Shown in pieces: positions 32,417 to 42,930 of a stretch of 64,000 bases of DNA (positions are counted from its first letter, which is position 1; each line of letters begins with the position of its first letter). The position numbers and the translations under genes are program-made. This DNA comes from Clostridia bacterium (lineage in GTDB: Bacteria; Bacillota; Clostridia; Lachnospirales; Cellulosilyticaceae): NCBI GenBank assembly GCA_029239755.1, contig JARBUI010000016.1, positions 1-64,000 on the forward strand. Reading direction: 5' to 3'. A model generated the notes under the pieces. The model worked only from the letters and a program-made list of their open reading frames with translations, had not been told where the DNA came from and ran no database searches.

Positions 32417-34840
32417 TTATAAAACAAACGGACTAGAAAGTAATGTATTAAGTGTTTGTACATCAAATATACCGTACCCTTGACTTGGATTAGGATATTC
32501 AACTCCCTCAAGTTGTTTAACTGCGCCAAGTATCGTGCTATTCATGACTAAAGTATTGGGCAGTGGAAAGACTTGTTCCTCAATATATTTACAATAAAGC
32601 GTCGCTGCTGTGCCTAGCATAATACTTGATGCTGGCAATGTCCCCGATACAGTTACCCATTTCTCCTCACTGCATGGTGCTGTAATATTACTGGCATGGG
32701 TTATAAAAAGAGGTTTTACTCGGTTATCCCAACTATAGCCTCTTCCAGAACTCCGAAGAACCACCATACTCTCTTTATCATAGCCCCCAACAGTCATTAT
32801 ATTATCGGTATTTCCCAAAGACCCTACTGTGATAAAGGGACTGGCTGGACTAAGCGTTATATATTCATTAAGTTCTTGCTGAGAGATCCAGATATCTATT
32901 TGACTTAACCCCTCAGTATTTGATGTAATCTCGATTCTCCATTCTCCCATTTGCGGATTCTCAACTCTAAACAATATTCTAATGGCCCCATTTAAATAAC
33001 TGATCTTGTATCCATTAGAATAAACGCTTGCTTCCTTCAGACGCGTTACCCCAGCTGTTTTTAAATCAATAGGCTCAATTGATGCTTCCTTTGGAGGGTA
33101 TAAAACAGTTTTAAAAATACTTGTAAACTTTTGATAAATGATACCAACTATGTTTTGATTTTCTTTTTGTACCCTTATATTAACAGTTGTTGAAGCTGGC
33201 TGATTCCCGCCAACACTAAAATGATGCATCTTATCAGCTTCTTCTCCTGCTGGTACTATAATAGTGAGTGAATCCCTCTGAGCCATTAATCCTAGCATTT
33301 GATAAAGAATCAGCGAACTATCATGAGGGTCAATATTTGAGTTAAAAGGGATACATAATGCAAGAGGCCTTCCCTTTTCTCTTGCAAAGTTTATGAGTTT
33401 TATTGCTCCAATCAAAGCATCTGCCATGGTAATAGCACTTTCACTAGGTATCCCTCCATAGAGTCTTTGAAGTACTTGTGGTGCTATGTTAACCTTTGCC
33501 ACAATAAATTCTGCTTCCGTTGCCACTCCTTTATAATCAGGCTCTTCACTCATGCCTCCCGCAATGCCAAGCATTACTGTACTCATACTGCTTTCACCCG
33601 GAAGCTCAATTAATTGACTTGGTGCTTCACTAGCTAGTGCCTCATCAATTTGTTCTTGGTAGTAATATATTCCCTCATTTGCCCTAGTTTGATGCCAAAT
33701 ACAGGCTATTCTGCTTTTTCCGTCTTTAGTACGGAGGGCCTTATTTGTATAGTCAATGTCATCTACTACTACCATACCAATGTAAGTACCTTTTCCTTTG
33801 TATTTTAGATTGTCTGGGACAAGACTGTAAGAAAAGTCTTCGCCTATATTCCTTTTATTGCAGCCTACCTGGCTTAAAATAGGCATGTAATAGGGATAAG
33901 TAATCTCTTCTCTAAGCCCCTCACTTAGCTCATCAAATAAGCTTTTTTTACCATACAACATGCCATAATCACCTATTAATGGAATATGCTCTAGACCCAA
34001 TGCTTCATAATCCTCTGGTTCTCTAAAGTTCCCCAAGTTAAGAGGTACATAAATTTCTTGATCGGGCTCTATCCCTCTATAAAAAAAATCGTCCTCATAT
34101 AATGTATTTCTTTGCCTCAGGAACTTATATAGGGACTTAAATTTACACTTACCTTGCGAAGTATATAGAAAAGGGACAACCTTTAGAAAAACATCATTTA
34201 ATGAGTCTTCAAAATAGAGGATATGATTTGAATAAAATTCATATGACTTTTGAACAGGCGTATAGTACTTATAAATATTGTCTCTAGCTGACTTAGTAAT
34301 AAGTACCCCCTCGATATCTGATAAATAATTATTAATAATCTTATCTGTAAGTGACCTATATCTATACGTTTCATCAGGCACATTGATATTGGCGTAAATA
34401 ACTATAGGTTCATGACATTTGCTCGACATATCCCGTAGAAAGCAGATACATTTAATATAGTCTGCTGCTTGTATTTCATTATGATCACTATAGCAATTTA
34501 TCCACTGACACTTATGCACGTCCCTTGTTACCTTATTCGTGTGCAAAGTATGTTCTGCTATATTATAGTAGCTATCTATTCGCTCATTCAAAAGTTTTAC
34601 TCCTATAGTAGCTAAAATGATATTATCACTATCTAAAAGAGTGCTACTGATTTCCTCTTCTTCTTTACACAGGCAGATAGTAAAGTCAGGTTCTATGCAC
34701 CGCGATATCTCCTTTAGCCATGGCAGGTATTTTTCTTCTATATCTATAATTTTGTAAGTCGAACTTAGGTTTTCTATGTTCCTTGCATATTGTGTTAAGT
34801 AACAACTCTCTTTTTCATCATGCTCTGCAATGACTCTCAT
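32417..34840 (-). CDS. catalytically dead subtilase (Csp-like pseudoprotease)
   Basis: An 807-residue protein. ATG at 34840 is chosen because AAGGAGG lies 4 nt upstream. The first ~325 residues have no recognised fold. From ~345 it follows the clostridial Csp-type subtilases: GKGTYIGMVVVDDIDYTN, IWHQT, STVMLGIAGG, GVATEAEFIVAKV, ITVGSLG and SGTLPASSIMLGTAA. Aligned by eye, the Asp of IDTGIDY is Val359, the His of HGT is Met419, the Ser of GTSMA is Leu735 and the oxyanion Asn (AGNEG) is Glu533. No signal peptide. In C. difficile, CspA and CspC are inactive relatives that control germination; a similar spore role is inference. Confidence 0.85.
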   Translation of the reverse strand: MRVIAEHDEKESCYLTQYARNIENLSSTYKIIDIEEKYLPWLKEISRCIEPDFTICLCKEEEEISSTLLDSDNIILATIGVKLLNERIDSYYNIAEHTLHTNKVTRDVHKCQWINCYSDHNEIQAADYIKCICFLRDMSSKCHEPIVIYANINVPDETYRYRSLTDKIINNYLSDIEGVLITKSARDNIYKYYTPVQKSYEFYSNHILYFEDSLNDVFLKVVPFLYTSQGKCKFKSLYKFLRQRNTLYEDDFFYRGIEPDQEIYVPLNLGNFREPEDYEALGLEHIPLIGDYGMLYGKKSLFDELSEGLREEITYPYYMPILSQVGCNKRNIGEDFSYSLVPDNLKYKGKGTYIGMVVVDDIDYTNKALRTKDGKSRIACIWHQTRANEGIYYYQEQIDEALASEAPSQLIELPGESSMSTVMLGIAGGMSEEPDYKGVATEAEFIVAKVNIAPQVLQRLYGGIPSESAITMADALIGAIKLINFAREKGRPLALCIPFNSNIDPHDSSLILYQMLGLMAQRDSLTIIVPAGEEADKMHHFSVGGNQPASTTVNIRVQKENQNIVGIIYQKFTSIFKTVLYPPKEASIEPIDLKTAGVTRLKEASVYSNGYKISYLNGAIRILFRVENPQMGEWRIEITSNTEGLSQIDIWISQQELNEYITLSPASPFITVGSLGNTDNIMTVGGYDKESMVVLRSSGRGYSWDNRVKPLFITHASNITAPCSEEKWVTVSGTLPASSIMLGTAATLYCKYIEEQVFPLPNTLVMNSTILGAVKQLEGVEYPNPSQGYGIFDVQTLNTLLSSPFVL

Positions 34841-34900
34841 AATTCCTCCTTCTCTTTTCAAACCCCCTTGACCATTCTTCCCATGAATCACTTTTAAAGA

Positions 34901-34946
34901 GAACAAATGCTCAAAATCTATTTCTTTAGACTTTGAGCATTTGTTC
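34901..34946 (-). terminator. terminator of galM
   Basis: A perfect 15-bp stem GAACAAATGCTCAAA/TTTGAGCATTTGTTC with a 16-nt loop, ending in TTTGTTCTCTTT on the minus strand. It lies between galM and the subtilase gene, separating the two transcripts. Confidence 0.82.
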
Positions 34947-34996
34947 TTTTCTATTATATTTATGTTGTAAGTATAATATACCTTTATCCTCTACTC

Positions 34997-36043
34997 TTAT
35001 TTTACACTAAATATGAAGGTCGTTTCACTGGAGTAGGTATCATCTTTTCTTAGTATGACCCCTTCTTTAAAGACTTCATTATATCCAATAGGCAGCTTTT
35101 GTGTTTCAAAGCATGCGCCATAATTAGGCTTTTGAATTTCACCATTAGCAAGTTTGATAGGAGCATCTGCATAATTCATTGTATACATAACAACTCCCGG
35201 CTCGGTAGTAGTAATATTCATACATCTTTTTGATATAGGATCATAAAACTCTACTGCATTTTCTCCGTTATTTAAGATCCATGGATGATCGTAGCCATTA
35301 CCATATTTTAATTGAATATCCTCAAGGTTTATATCTCGTCCAATAGGTTTGCTTGTTTTAAAATTAAAAGCCGGATGTTCCTCTACACTTAAAAACTCCC
35401 CGTCTGGAATTAACTCTTGGTCAAGTTTACATATCTTATCACTATTAATATATACTTCTTGTTCTAAAACAGATCTCTTAGCATTACCTGACAGGTTAAA
35501 ATAAGCATGATTTGTAAGATTAACAATTGTATCCTGATCTGTTTGTGCTTTATATTTAATACTTAATTCATTTCTATTATTAACCGTATACCATACAGTC
35601 ACATTTAAATTCCCTGGGAATCCTTCTTCCCCGTCTTCGCTAAAATAGGTTAATTTTAAAACAGCTTCTTCTTTGGTTGTTTCATCAGCAGCTGTCCATA
35701 TTTTTTTGTCAAAGCCTCTAAGTCCACCATGCAGTGTATTACCATTATTATTTTTAGCAAAAGTATAAACCTTATCATTAATTGTTACTTTAGCATCATA
35801 TATCCTCCCAGCCACTCTTCCAATTAACGCTGAGAAATAAGCTGGATCATTTTCATAAGTATCTAATTCATCCCATTCCAGGACAACATTTTCAAGCTTT
35901 CCCTCTTGGTCAGGCACTAGAATCTTTGTAATGATGCCTCCTAAGTTTAAAACTTCAACCAGCATGCCCTTATCATTAGTTAACTGATAAACAGTAACTT
36001 CTTTCCCACTTTTCAAAGTAACATTAGCACTTGTTATCTTCAT
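34997..36043 (-). CDS. galM: aldose 1-epimerase (galactose mutarotase)
   Basis: A 348-residue beta-supersandwich enzyme that interconverts alpha and beta anomers of galactose before GalK. Landmarks are NLGGIITKILVPD, GRVAGRI, NNGNTLHGGLRGFDKKIW, NLTNHAYFNLSG (catalytic His), GYDHPWIL and the terminal GACFETQKLP with the catalytic Glu. Full length. It lies after galR in the same orientation (60 nt), divergent from galKET, and completes the Leloir set. Confidence 0.96.
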   Translation of the reverse strand: MKITSANVTLKSGKEVTVYQLTNDKGMLVEVLNLGGIITKILVPDQEGKLENVVLEWDELDTYENDPAYFSALIGRVAGRIYDAKVTINDKVYTFAKNNNGNTLHGGLRGFDKKIWTAADETTKEEAVLKLTYFSEDGEEGFPGNLNVTVWYTVNNRNELSIKYKAQTDQDTIVNLTNHAYFNLSGNAKRSVLEQEVYINSDKICKLDQELIPDGEFLSVEEHPAFNFKTSKPIGRDINLEDIQLKYGNGYDHPWILNNGENAVEFYDPISKRCMNITTTEPGVVMYTMNYADAPIKLANGEIQKPNYGACFETQKLPIGYNEVFKEGVILRKDDTYSSETTFIFSVK

Positions 36044-36103
36044 GACAGCACCTCTTTTTTAAATGTTAAATAACTTTTCTATACAACATCATATCAAACA
36101 TTT

Positions 36104-37117
<1,014 letters not shown>

Positions 37118-37123
37118 TTATTT

Positions 37124-37132
37124 TTTACTAAA
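37124..37132 (-). promoter_or_regulatory. candidate GalR box near galR
   Basis: TTTACTAAA, the palindromic TTTA-N-TAAA unit also found in the galK promoter, 13 nt upstream of the first codon of galR. It suggests autoregulation. Confidence 0.5.
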
Positions 37133-37254
37133 ATATAATCATCTGACATGTATGCTTTTTACTGTATCAAGCCATAATAGACTCTGTCCTTTATGAATCG
37201 TTTTTATATATAAGTTATTATATCCGCTTTTTTTCTTTGTATCAAGTAAATTTT

Positions 37255-37295
37255 TTTAGTAAAAATATTGATTTTTTTTACTAACCTTATATAAT
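37255..37295 (+). promoter_or_regulatory. galKET promoter with two GalR-like boxes
   Basis: TTGATT (37268-37273), 16 nt, TATAAT (37290-37295) form the promoter. Two boxes, TTTAGTAAA (37255-37263) and TTTACTAAC (37277-37285), have centres 22 bp apart, two helical turns. One lies just upstream of the -35 and one in the spacer, so a bound repressor would block RNA polymerase. Confidence 0.62.
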
Positions 37296-37333
37296 AAAAA
37301 TATACCCATTAAATCATATTTAGGAGGATGTTT

Positions 37334-38500
37334 ATGGACCTATCACTTTTACAACAAAAATTTATTTCAGTATTTAAAAAAGATTCTGAAGCGAGCTTTT
37401 TTGCTCCAGGACGAGTTAATTTAATTGGAGAACATATTGATTATAATGGCGGTCTTGTTTTTCCATGTGCCATTACACTAGGAACGTATGGGATTGTGAG
37501 TAAACGTTCTGACAATAAATTTAGAGCCTATTCAGCTAACTTTGAAAACTTAGATATTATTGAGTTCTCATTAGATGATCTTTCCTATAATAAAGACCAT
37601 AATTGGTGTAATTATCTAAAAGGTGTTCTTAAATATTTACGTGAGGCTGGACATAATGTAGATACAGGCCTTGATATGTTGATATTCGGAAATATCCCTA
37701 ATGGTTCAGGTCTTTCTTCATCTGCTTCTCTTGAAATACTCATGTGTAAGATATGTACAGATATGTATGCACTGACACTCTCAAGTGTTGAAGCTGCTCT
37801 ATTAGGAAAAAAGGTAGAAAATGAATATATTGGTGTTAACAGCGGTATTATGGATCAATTTGCTATTGCCCTTGGTAAAGAAAACCATGCCTTGCTTTTA
37901 GACTGCAATACACAAGAGTATAAACAAATACCTTTTAGATTAGAAGGCTATAGCATTATCATTATGAATACAAATAAACGCAGAGAACTCGCAGATTCAA
38001 AATATAACGAACGAAGAAGTGAATGTGAAAGTGCCCTCGCTAAGCTTCAAAAAACTTTTGATATTAGAGCCTTATGCGAACTTAATGATGATAACCTGGA
38101 TGAGGTTTCAAGTATTGTTAGTGATCCTATTGAATTCAAACGTGCTAAGCATGCTATTACAGAAAACACAAGGGTTATTGCTGCAACAAAAGCTCTTGAA
38201 AATAATGATCTCACCCTCTTTGGCAAACTTTTAAATGCTTCTCACGTTTCTCTAAGAGATGATTATGAAGTAACAGGCAAAGAATTAGATGCTTTAGTTG
38301 GTGCAGCTTGGGAAGAAGAAGGTGTACTCGGAGCCCGTATGACTGGCGCTGGTTTTGGCGGCTGTGCTATTGCAATTGTAGATAACGGTAAAACAGATGA
38401 TTTTATTAAAAATGTCAATCAGAAATACTTAAAAGAAATTGGCTATGAAGCTTCATTTTACATTGCTTCCATAGGCAATGGTCCAACTCAAATTAATTAA
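37334..38500 (+). CDS. galK: galactokinase
   Basis: A 388-residue GHMP kinase that phosphorylates galactose at C1. Landmarks are APGRVNLIGEHIDYNGGLVFPCA (sugar binding, shown here in part as GRVNLIGEHIDYNGG), the phosphate loop GNIPNGSGLSSSASLE and GARMTGAGFGGCAIA. Catalytic Asp lies in NSGIMDQFA. ATG at 37334 has AGGAGG 6 nt upstream; the ATG at 37328 lies in that site. First gene of galK-galE-galT. Confidence 0.97.
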   Translation: MDLSLLQQKFISVFKKDSEASFFAPGRVNLIGEHIDYNGGLVFPCAITLGTYGIVSKRSDNKFRAYSANFENLDIIEFSLDDLSYNKDHNWCNYLKGVLKYLREAGHNVDTGLDMLIFGNIPNGSGLSSSASLEILMCKICTDMYALTLSSVEAALLGKKVENEYIGVNSGIMDQFAIALGKENHALLLDCNTQEYKQIPFRLEGYSIIIMNTNKRRELADSKYNERRSECESALAKLQKTFDIRALCELNDDNLDEVSSIVSDPIEFKRAKHAITENTRVIAATKALENNDLTLFGKLLNASHVSLRDDYEVTGKELDALVGAAWEEEGVLGARMTGAGFGGCAIAIVDNGKTDDFIKNVNQKYLKEIGYEASFYIASIGNGPTQIN

Positions 38501-38512
38501 CAGGAGGCTCTT

Positions 38513-39505
38513 ATGAAAATACTTATTGTCGGTGGTGCAGGTTATATTGGCTCTCATGCTGTTAAACAGCTTCTTGAACAAGATATAGAAGTTGTCGTGA
38601 TAGATAGTTTAGAAACAGGACATAAAGAGTGTGTTCCTAAACACATCCCTTTTTATCCTATTGACATTAGAAATAAAGAAGGCCTTAAGGAAGTTTTTAT
38701 TAAAGAATCCTTTGATGGAGTCATCCATTTTGCCGCTAACTCTTTAGTAGGTGAGTCGATGACTAAACCTCTTAAGTATTACAATAATAATGTTCATGGC
38801 ACGCAAGTTTTACTAGAGGTGATGGTAGAAACAGGTGTTAAATATATTGTATTTTCTTCTACAGCCGCTACGTATGGTAATATTGAAACAATGCCTATTA
38901 CTGAAACAATGGCAACTCAGCCTACAAACACGTATGGTGAAACGAAACTCGCTATTGAAAAAATGCTTGGCTGGACTCATAAGGCGCATGATTTAAACTA
39001 TGTATGCCTAAGATATTTTAATGTAGCAGGTGCAGATAAGAGCGGCATAATTGGTGAGGCTCATACAACAGAAACGCATCTTATCCCTCTTATACTTCAA
39101 GTGCCACTTAACCAAAGACCACATATTACAGTATATGGTAATGATTACCCTACAAAAGACGGAACTTGTATCAGAGATTATATTCATGTTACTGACTTAG
39201 TGGATGCTCATCTTCTAGCTCTTAACTATCTTATGAAGGGCGGAGAAAGTGATGTCTTTAACTTAGGAAGTAACAGCGGCTATTCTGTTCTTGAAATCAT
39301 TGAAGCAGCAAGAGAAGTTACGGGGCACGATATCCCCCTTGTCATAGGCGAAAAACGAGCAGGAGACCCTGCACTCCTTATTGCTTCCTCACTCAAAGCT
39401 AAAGAGGTTCTTAATTGGGTTCCTAAGCATACTGATGTAAAAGAAATTATCTCTAGCGCTTGGAACTGGCATAAATCCCATCCTAATGGCTATAAAGGAG
39501 AATAA
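38513..39505 (+). CDS. galE: UDP-glucose 4-epimerase
   Basis: A 330-residue short-chain dehydrogenase-type epimerase. NAD-binding GGAGYIGSHA, the catalytic STAATYG followed by the YxxxK in TYGETKLAIE, RYFNVAGA and GTCIRDYIHV are all present. It interconverts UDP-galactose and UDP-glucose. Its UDP-galactose could also feed the glycosyltransferases at 12-19 kb, which is inference. It follows galK by 12 nt. Confidence 0.97.
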   Translation: MKILIVGGAGYIGSHAVKQLLEQDIEVVVIDSLETGHKECVPKHIPFYPIDIRNKEGLKEVFIKESFDGVIHFAANSLVGESMTKPLKYYNNNVHGTQVLLEVMVETGVKYIVFSSTAATYGNIETMPITETMATQPTNTYGETKLAIEKMLGWTHKAHDLNYVCLRYFNVAGADKSGIIGEAHTTETHLIPLILQVPLNQRPHITVYGNDYPTKDGTCIRDYIHVTDLVDAHLLALNYLMKGGESDVFNLGSNSGYSVLEIIEAAREVTGHDIPLVIGEKRAGDPALLIASSLKAKEVLNWVPKHTDVKEIISSAWNWHKSHPNGYKGE

Positions 39506-39507
39506 TT

Positions 39508-40983
39508 ATGACTAGCATATGTTCACTTATCGATAGGCTTACTGAGATTTCTATAGCAAATCATCTGATTTCCGAAAGAGATGTCATCTATACACGTAAT
39601 AGATTACTGGCATTGTTAGGGGAAACCGAATATGAAGCGTCCAAAGAGATCACAACTGATCTTTATGAAACTTTAGATCAGCTAGCTGATATTGCAGTAT
39701 CAAAAGGTATTATTGAGGAGAGTCTTTATGCAAAAGATATCTTTACGAGTAATCTTATGAATGTCTTTCTGCCGCTTCCTTCAATGGTAGAAGAAAACTT
39801 CTTTGCTACGTATCGTAAAGATCCAAAGGAAGCTACTAGATATTTCTACAATCTTAGTCAAAGTTCTAATTATATTAAGATGAGTCGTATAGCAAAAAAC
39901 GTGCAGTATAAATGTGCTTCAAAATATGGTGCTATAGATATTACTATTAATCTCTCTAAACCCGAAAAGGATCCCAAGGAGATTGCTCTTTTAAAAACAG
40001 CACCTCCTAACAAATATCCAGCTTGTCTATTATGTGTTGAAAATGAAGGCTATGAAGGAACTGTTAAACTTCCTGACAGAGCAAATCATCGTATGATTTC
40101 CCTTAACCTTAATAATAGAGACTGGATGCTACAATATTCGCCGTATCTTTACTATAATGAACACTGTATTTTGCTCTCTAAAAAGCATGAACCTATGAAA
40201 CTTACAAAGGATAGTTTCTACAATCTGCTCCATTTTGTAGAGATGTTTCCTCACTATTTTATAGGCTCAAATGCAGATCTCCCTATTGTGGGCGGCTCTA
40301 TCCTATCTCACGAGCACTACCAAGGAGGTAATTATAAATTCCCTATTCATTCAGCAAGTACATTATTTGAATTTAAAATGACTCAATATCCTCATGTTAA
40401 CTGCAAAGTATTAAACTGGCCGCTTTCTACAGTCCAGCTAAGCGGAGAAAGTTTAGATGATGTTGCAAAGTGTACGGACTATATTTTTACAGCTTGGAAA
40501 GATTACTCTGATGCTGAAGCTGATATACTGGCTTATACGGACAGTATCCCTCACAATACAGTAACGCCTATAGCTCAAAAGTCTGGAGACCAATTTGTGA
40601 TGAATGTGGTGCTTCGAAATAACCGCACAACAGCTGAGCATCCTCTTGGGATCTTCCATCCTCATGCAGATGTACATCATATCAAAAAAGAAAATATTGG
40701 TCTTATAGAAGTCATGGGTCTGGCCATATTACCTGGAAGGCTCCTTGAAGAAATCGAGACGATTAAGGCTTACCTAAAAGGAAAAGCTGAAGCAGTAGAA
40801 GCCTATCATGAAGTATGGGCTGATGAACTCAAAACGCGTTATACTGACTGCACGGATGTGGATTCACTCATTCAGGAAGCCCTTGGTGACAAATTTGTAC
40901 GTGTATTAGAAGATGCAGGTGTATTCAAATTAAACGAAAAGGGAATTGAAAGCTTTAAAAAATTCATTAATACACTCATGTAA
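39508..40983 (+). CDS. galT: galactose-1-phosphate uridylyltransferase, Firmicute type
   Basis: A 491-residue GalT of the long Firmicute class (class II), rather than the 350-residue enterobacterial type. Visible features are PNKYPACLLCVENEGYEG, the catalytic-site GGSILSHEHYQGG (HxH motif with HEHYQGG), and TVTPIAQKSG. It transfers UMP from UDP-glucose to galactose-1-phosphate. It starts 2 nt after the galE stop; AAAGGAG is inside the end of galE. Confidence 0.96.
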   Translation: MTSICSLIDRLTEISIANHLISERDVIYTRNRLLALLGETEYEASKEITTDLYETLDQLADIAVSKGIIEESLYAKDIFTSNLMNVFLPLPSMVEENFFATYRKDPKEATRYFYNLSQSSNYIKMSRIAKNVQYKCASKYGAIDITINLSKPEKDPKEIALLKTAPPNKYPACLLCVENEGYEGTVKLPDRANHRMISLNLNNRDWMLQYSPYLYYNEHCILLSKKHEPMKLTKDSFYNLLHFVEMFPHYFIGSNADLPIVGGSILSHEHYQGGNYKFPIHSASTLFEFKMTQYPHVNCKVLNWPLSTVQLSGESLDDVAKCTDYIFTAWKDYSDAEADILAYTDSIPHNTVTPIAQKSGDQFVMNVVLRNNRTTAEHPLGIFHPHADVHHIKKENIGLIEVMGLAILPGRLLEEIETIKAYLKGKAEAVEAYHEVWADELKTRYTDCTDVDSLIQEALGDKFVRVLEDAGVFKLNEKGIESFKKFINTLM

Positions 40984-41031
40984 TGTTCTATCCCCTCTTA
41001 TTGTAAGCATATATATTAAAAGACCTAGGAT

Positions 41032-41065
41032 AAAAATAGTTATGGAAACTTCCGTAACTATTTTT
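41032..41065 (+). terminator. terminator of galKET
   Basis: AAAAATAGTTA/TAACTATTTTT (41032-41042 and 41055-41065), extended inward by GGAA/TTCC, then TATTTTTC. It lies 50 nt after galT. Confidence 0.88.
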
Positions 41066-41199
41066 ATTTTTCTCTATATAAAACAATCCAGTCGTTTTAT
41101 TTTACGACCTCCTCAGATATAACTTATTGGTTGTCTTTTATATAGAAAAAAATAGACCAAATATAGATATTGGTTGCAGTAAATAAGGGAGGCATTTGC

Positions 41200-42012
41200 A
41201 TGTATTATCTAGAAGTTGAAAGAGGAGTAAAAATCCTAGTGGATGATCTAAATCCCCGTGGTAAAAAAACAGTATTTCTCATTCACGGCTGGCCACTTAA
41301 TCACAAGATGTATGAATATCAAGTAGAGTTTTTAATTGAACGGGGCTTCAGATGCATATCTATTGACCTGCGTGGATTTGGAAGTTCGGATGCTCCAGCT
41401 TGGGGATACTTCTACACCCGGCTGGCAGATGATATTTATGCCGTTATGAGAACTATTAATGCCCGTGAGTTAACTATGGTAGGTTTTTCAATGGGCGCAG
41501 CTATTGCTATAAGATATGTCGCACGTCATAGTGGCTATAGGGTTACTAAACTTGCACTTTTAGCTCCAGCGGCACCGTCCTTTACCAAACGTCCAGGTTA
41601 TCCTTACGGAATGACGCCTGAAGAAGTCGATGCACTCATTATACAAGCCTCTAAAGATCGTCCTCAAATGGTAACTGAGTTCGGTAAAAAGTTTTTTGCC
41701 AGCAAAATTACAGAAAGTTTTTCTACTTGGTTTAATTCATTAGGCTTCGCTGCCTCTGGTTATGGAACTATTAAGACTGCCGAAATGCTGAGGGACGCAG
41801 ATCTTAGCTCAGACCTTCCTAAAATACTAGTTCCTACCGGAATATTTCATGGAAAACTTGATCAGATATGTCCATTCGAATTTGCTATAGAAGTAAATAA
41901 GGGAATTAAAAACTCTAAAATCTATCCTTTTGAACAGAGTGGTCATGCAGTATTCTATGATGAACTTTCTCTCTTCAATAACGAATTTCTTGATTTTTTA
42001 AATAGAGAATAA
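41200..42012 (+). CDS. alpha/beta hydrolase
   Basis: A 270-residue serine hydrolase. LIHGWPLNHKM forms the oxyanion region, MVGFSMGAAIA holds the nucleophile Ser (GFSMG), FHGKLDQICPF the Asp, and SGHAVFYDE the His. The closest general type is the haloperoxidase/esterase group; substrate unknown. ATG at 41200 with GGGAGG 8 nt upstream; an in-frame ATG at 41170 lacks a ribosome site. The 47-residue ORF that follows may share the transcript. Confidence 0.9.
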   Translation: MYYLEVERGVKILVDDLNPRGKKTVFLIHGWPLNHKMYEYQVEFLIERGFRCISIDLRGFGSSDAPAWGYFYTRLADDIYAVMRTINARELTMVGFSMGAAIAIRYVARHSGYRVTKLALLAPAAPSFTKRPGYPYGMTPEEVDALIIQASKDRPQMVTEFGKKFFASKITESFSTWFNSLGFAASGYGTIKTAEMLRDADLSSDLPKILVPTGIFHGKLDQICPFEFAIEVNKGIKNSKIYPFEQSGHAVFYDELSLFNNEFLDFLNRE

Positions 42013-42065
42013 ATTATCTCCATTAAGATAAAAATATAAGGAAACTTTGAGATAGAGGTGATAAT

Positions 42066-42209
42066 ATGAAAAATACAAAAAAAGGTGAAGCTGAACTTCA
42101 AAGCAAGCTTGACCATGCAGAAAATGCCCTAAATGCTGATAATGGTTTTAAAACAAATGGCAACAGCGCCGTTCAGCCTGGGGCCGGCAATACTAAAAAT
42201 AAAAGATAA
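42066..42209 (+). CDS. 47-residue hydrophilic ORF, unknown
   Basis: A 47-residue ORF beginning MKNTKKGEAELQSKLDHAEN and ending PGAGNTKNKR, with GAGGTGA 5 nt before the ATG. It is hydrophilic, with a likely N-terminal helix and a Gly/Asn-rich tail. The ribosome site, the position 53 nt after the hydrolase, and the terminator that starts at its last codons support a real gene. The character is like small spore proteins of clostridia, but I recognise no family. Confidence 0.55.
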   Translation: MKNTKKGEAELQSKLDHAENALNADNGFKTNGNSAVQPGAGNTKNKR

Positions 42210-42258
42210 GAGATAAGAAGGAGAGCCTCTAAACTCTCCTTCTTATCTCTTATCTTTT
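42201..42258. terminator. bidirectional terminator
   Basis: A perfect 25-bp stem (42201-42225 and 42234-42258) with an 8-nt loop and flanking A and T runs. It overlaps the last codons of the 47-residue ORF and lies 7 nt before the stop of the converging GDT1 gene. Confidence 0.9.
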
Positions 42259-42264
42259 TAACTG

Positions 42265-42930
42265 CTATAAAGACCTCTCCTTATTATTTTGGATAAAACG
42301 GGTGATTGCCCAAATAAATGCTCCCGATATAACAATGACCTCCATGATAATAAAAATAATATCAACCTTATTCAAGAACACAGTAACAAGTTTAATACTC
42401 CCAAATGAAAAGAATAAAGTAGCTGAGACAACTTTTACTAAGGTCTCTGAAATTCTCTGACCTATTTTACTGCCAATCCATATGCCTAAGCTGCTTGAAA
42501 CTACCATCGCGCTAACTGTCCCCATTAAAATAAACCAAGGATAAACGGCATCCATAGATAATGTAATAGCTGAAAGCTGTGTTTTATCTCCCAATTCTCC
42601 TATAAAAAATGCTGATGCAACCGTCGTAACAGCATTTTTGTAACCTCGCATATTTTCTCCCCCGTCCACTTCATGTTTCAAAGATGAAAAAGCAAAATAT
42701 ATAAAAGCTAACCCAGCAGTAGTTGCAAGAACAGGTACCGGAATAACATTACCTAGTGTAGCTCCTAATAACACCGCTAGACCATGATTGAGTAATGAAC
42801 CAATTAGCACACCTGCTAAAACAGAAGTTGCTTTATATCTTGTAGCAAACATCATTGCTATTATTTGTGTTTTATCACCCATCTCTGCAACAAATACTAG
42901 TAAAAAGGCCCCCAGTAATTCTTTGGTCAT
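42265..42930 (-). CDS. GDT1/TMEM165 family (UPF0016) cation transporter
   Basis: A 221-residue membrane protein with six helices in two inverted halves. Each half has the family signature, FVAEMGDKTQ (near residue 15) and IGELGDKTQ (near 112). Bacterial members export Mn2+ (MneA/MneP-like roles); calcium or proton exchange is known for eukaryotic ones. I see no yybP-ykoY Mn riboswitch in the ~200 bases upstream. Single gene, with a bidirectional terminator at its end. Confidence 0.93.
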   Translation of the reverse strand: MTKELLGAFLLVFVAEMGDKTQIIAMMFATRYKATSVLAGVLIGSLLNHGLAVLLGATLGNVIPVPVLATTAGLAFIYFAFSSLKHEVDGGENMRGYKNAVTTVASAFFIGELGDKTQLSAITLSMDAVYPWFILMGTVSAMVVSSSLGIWIGSKIGQRISETLVKVVSATLFFSFGSIKLVTVFLNKVDIIFIIMEVIVISGAFIWAITRFIQNNKERSL

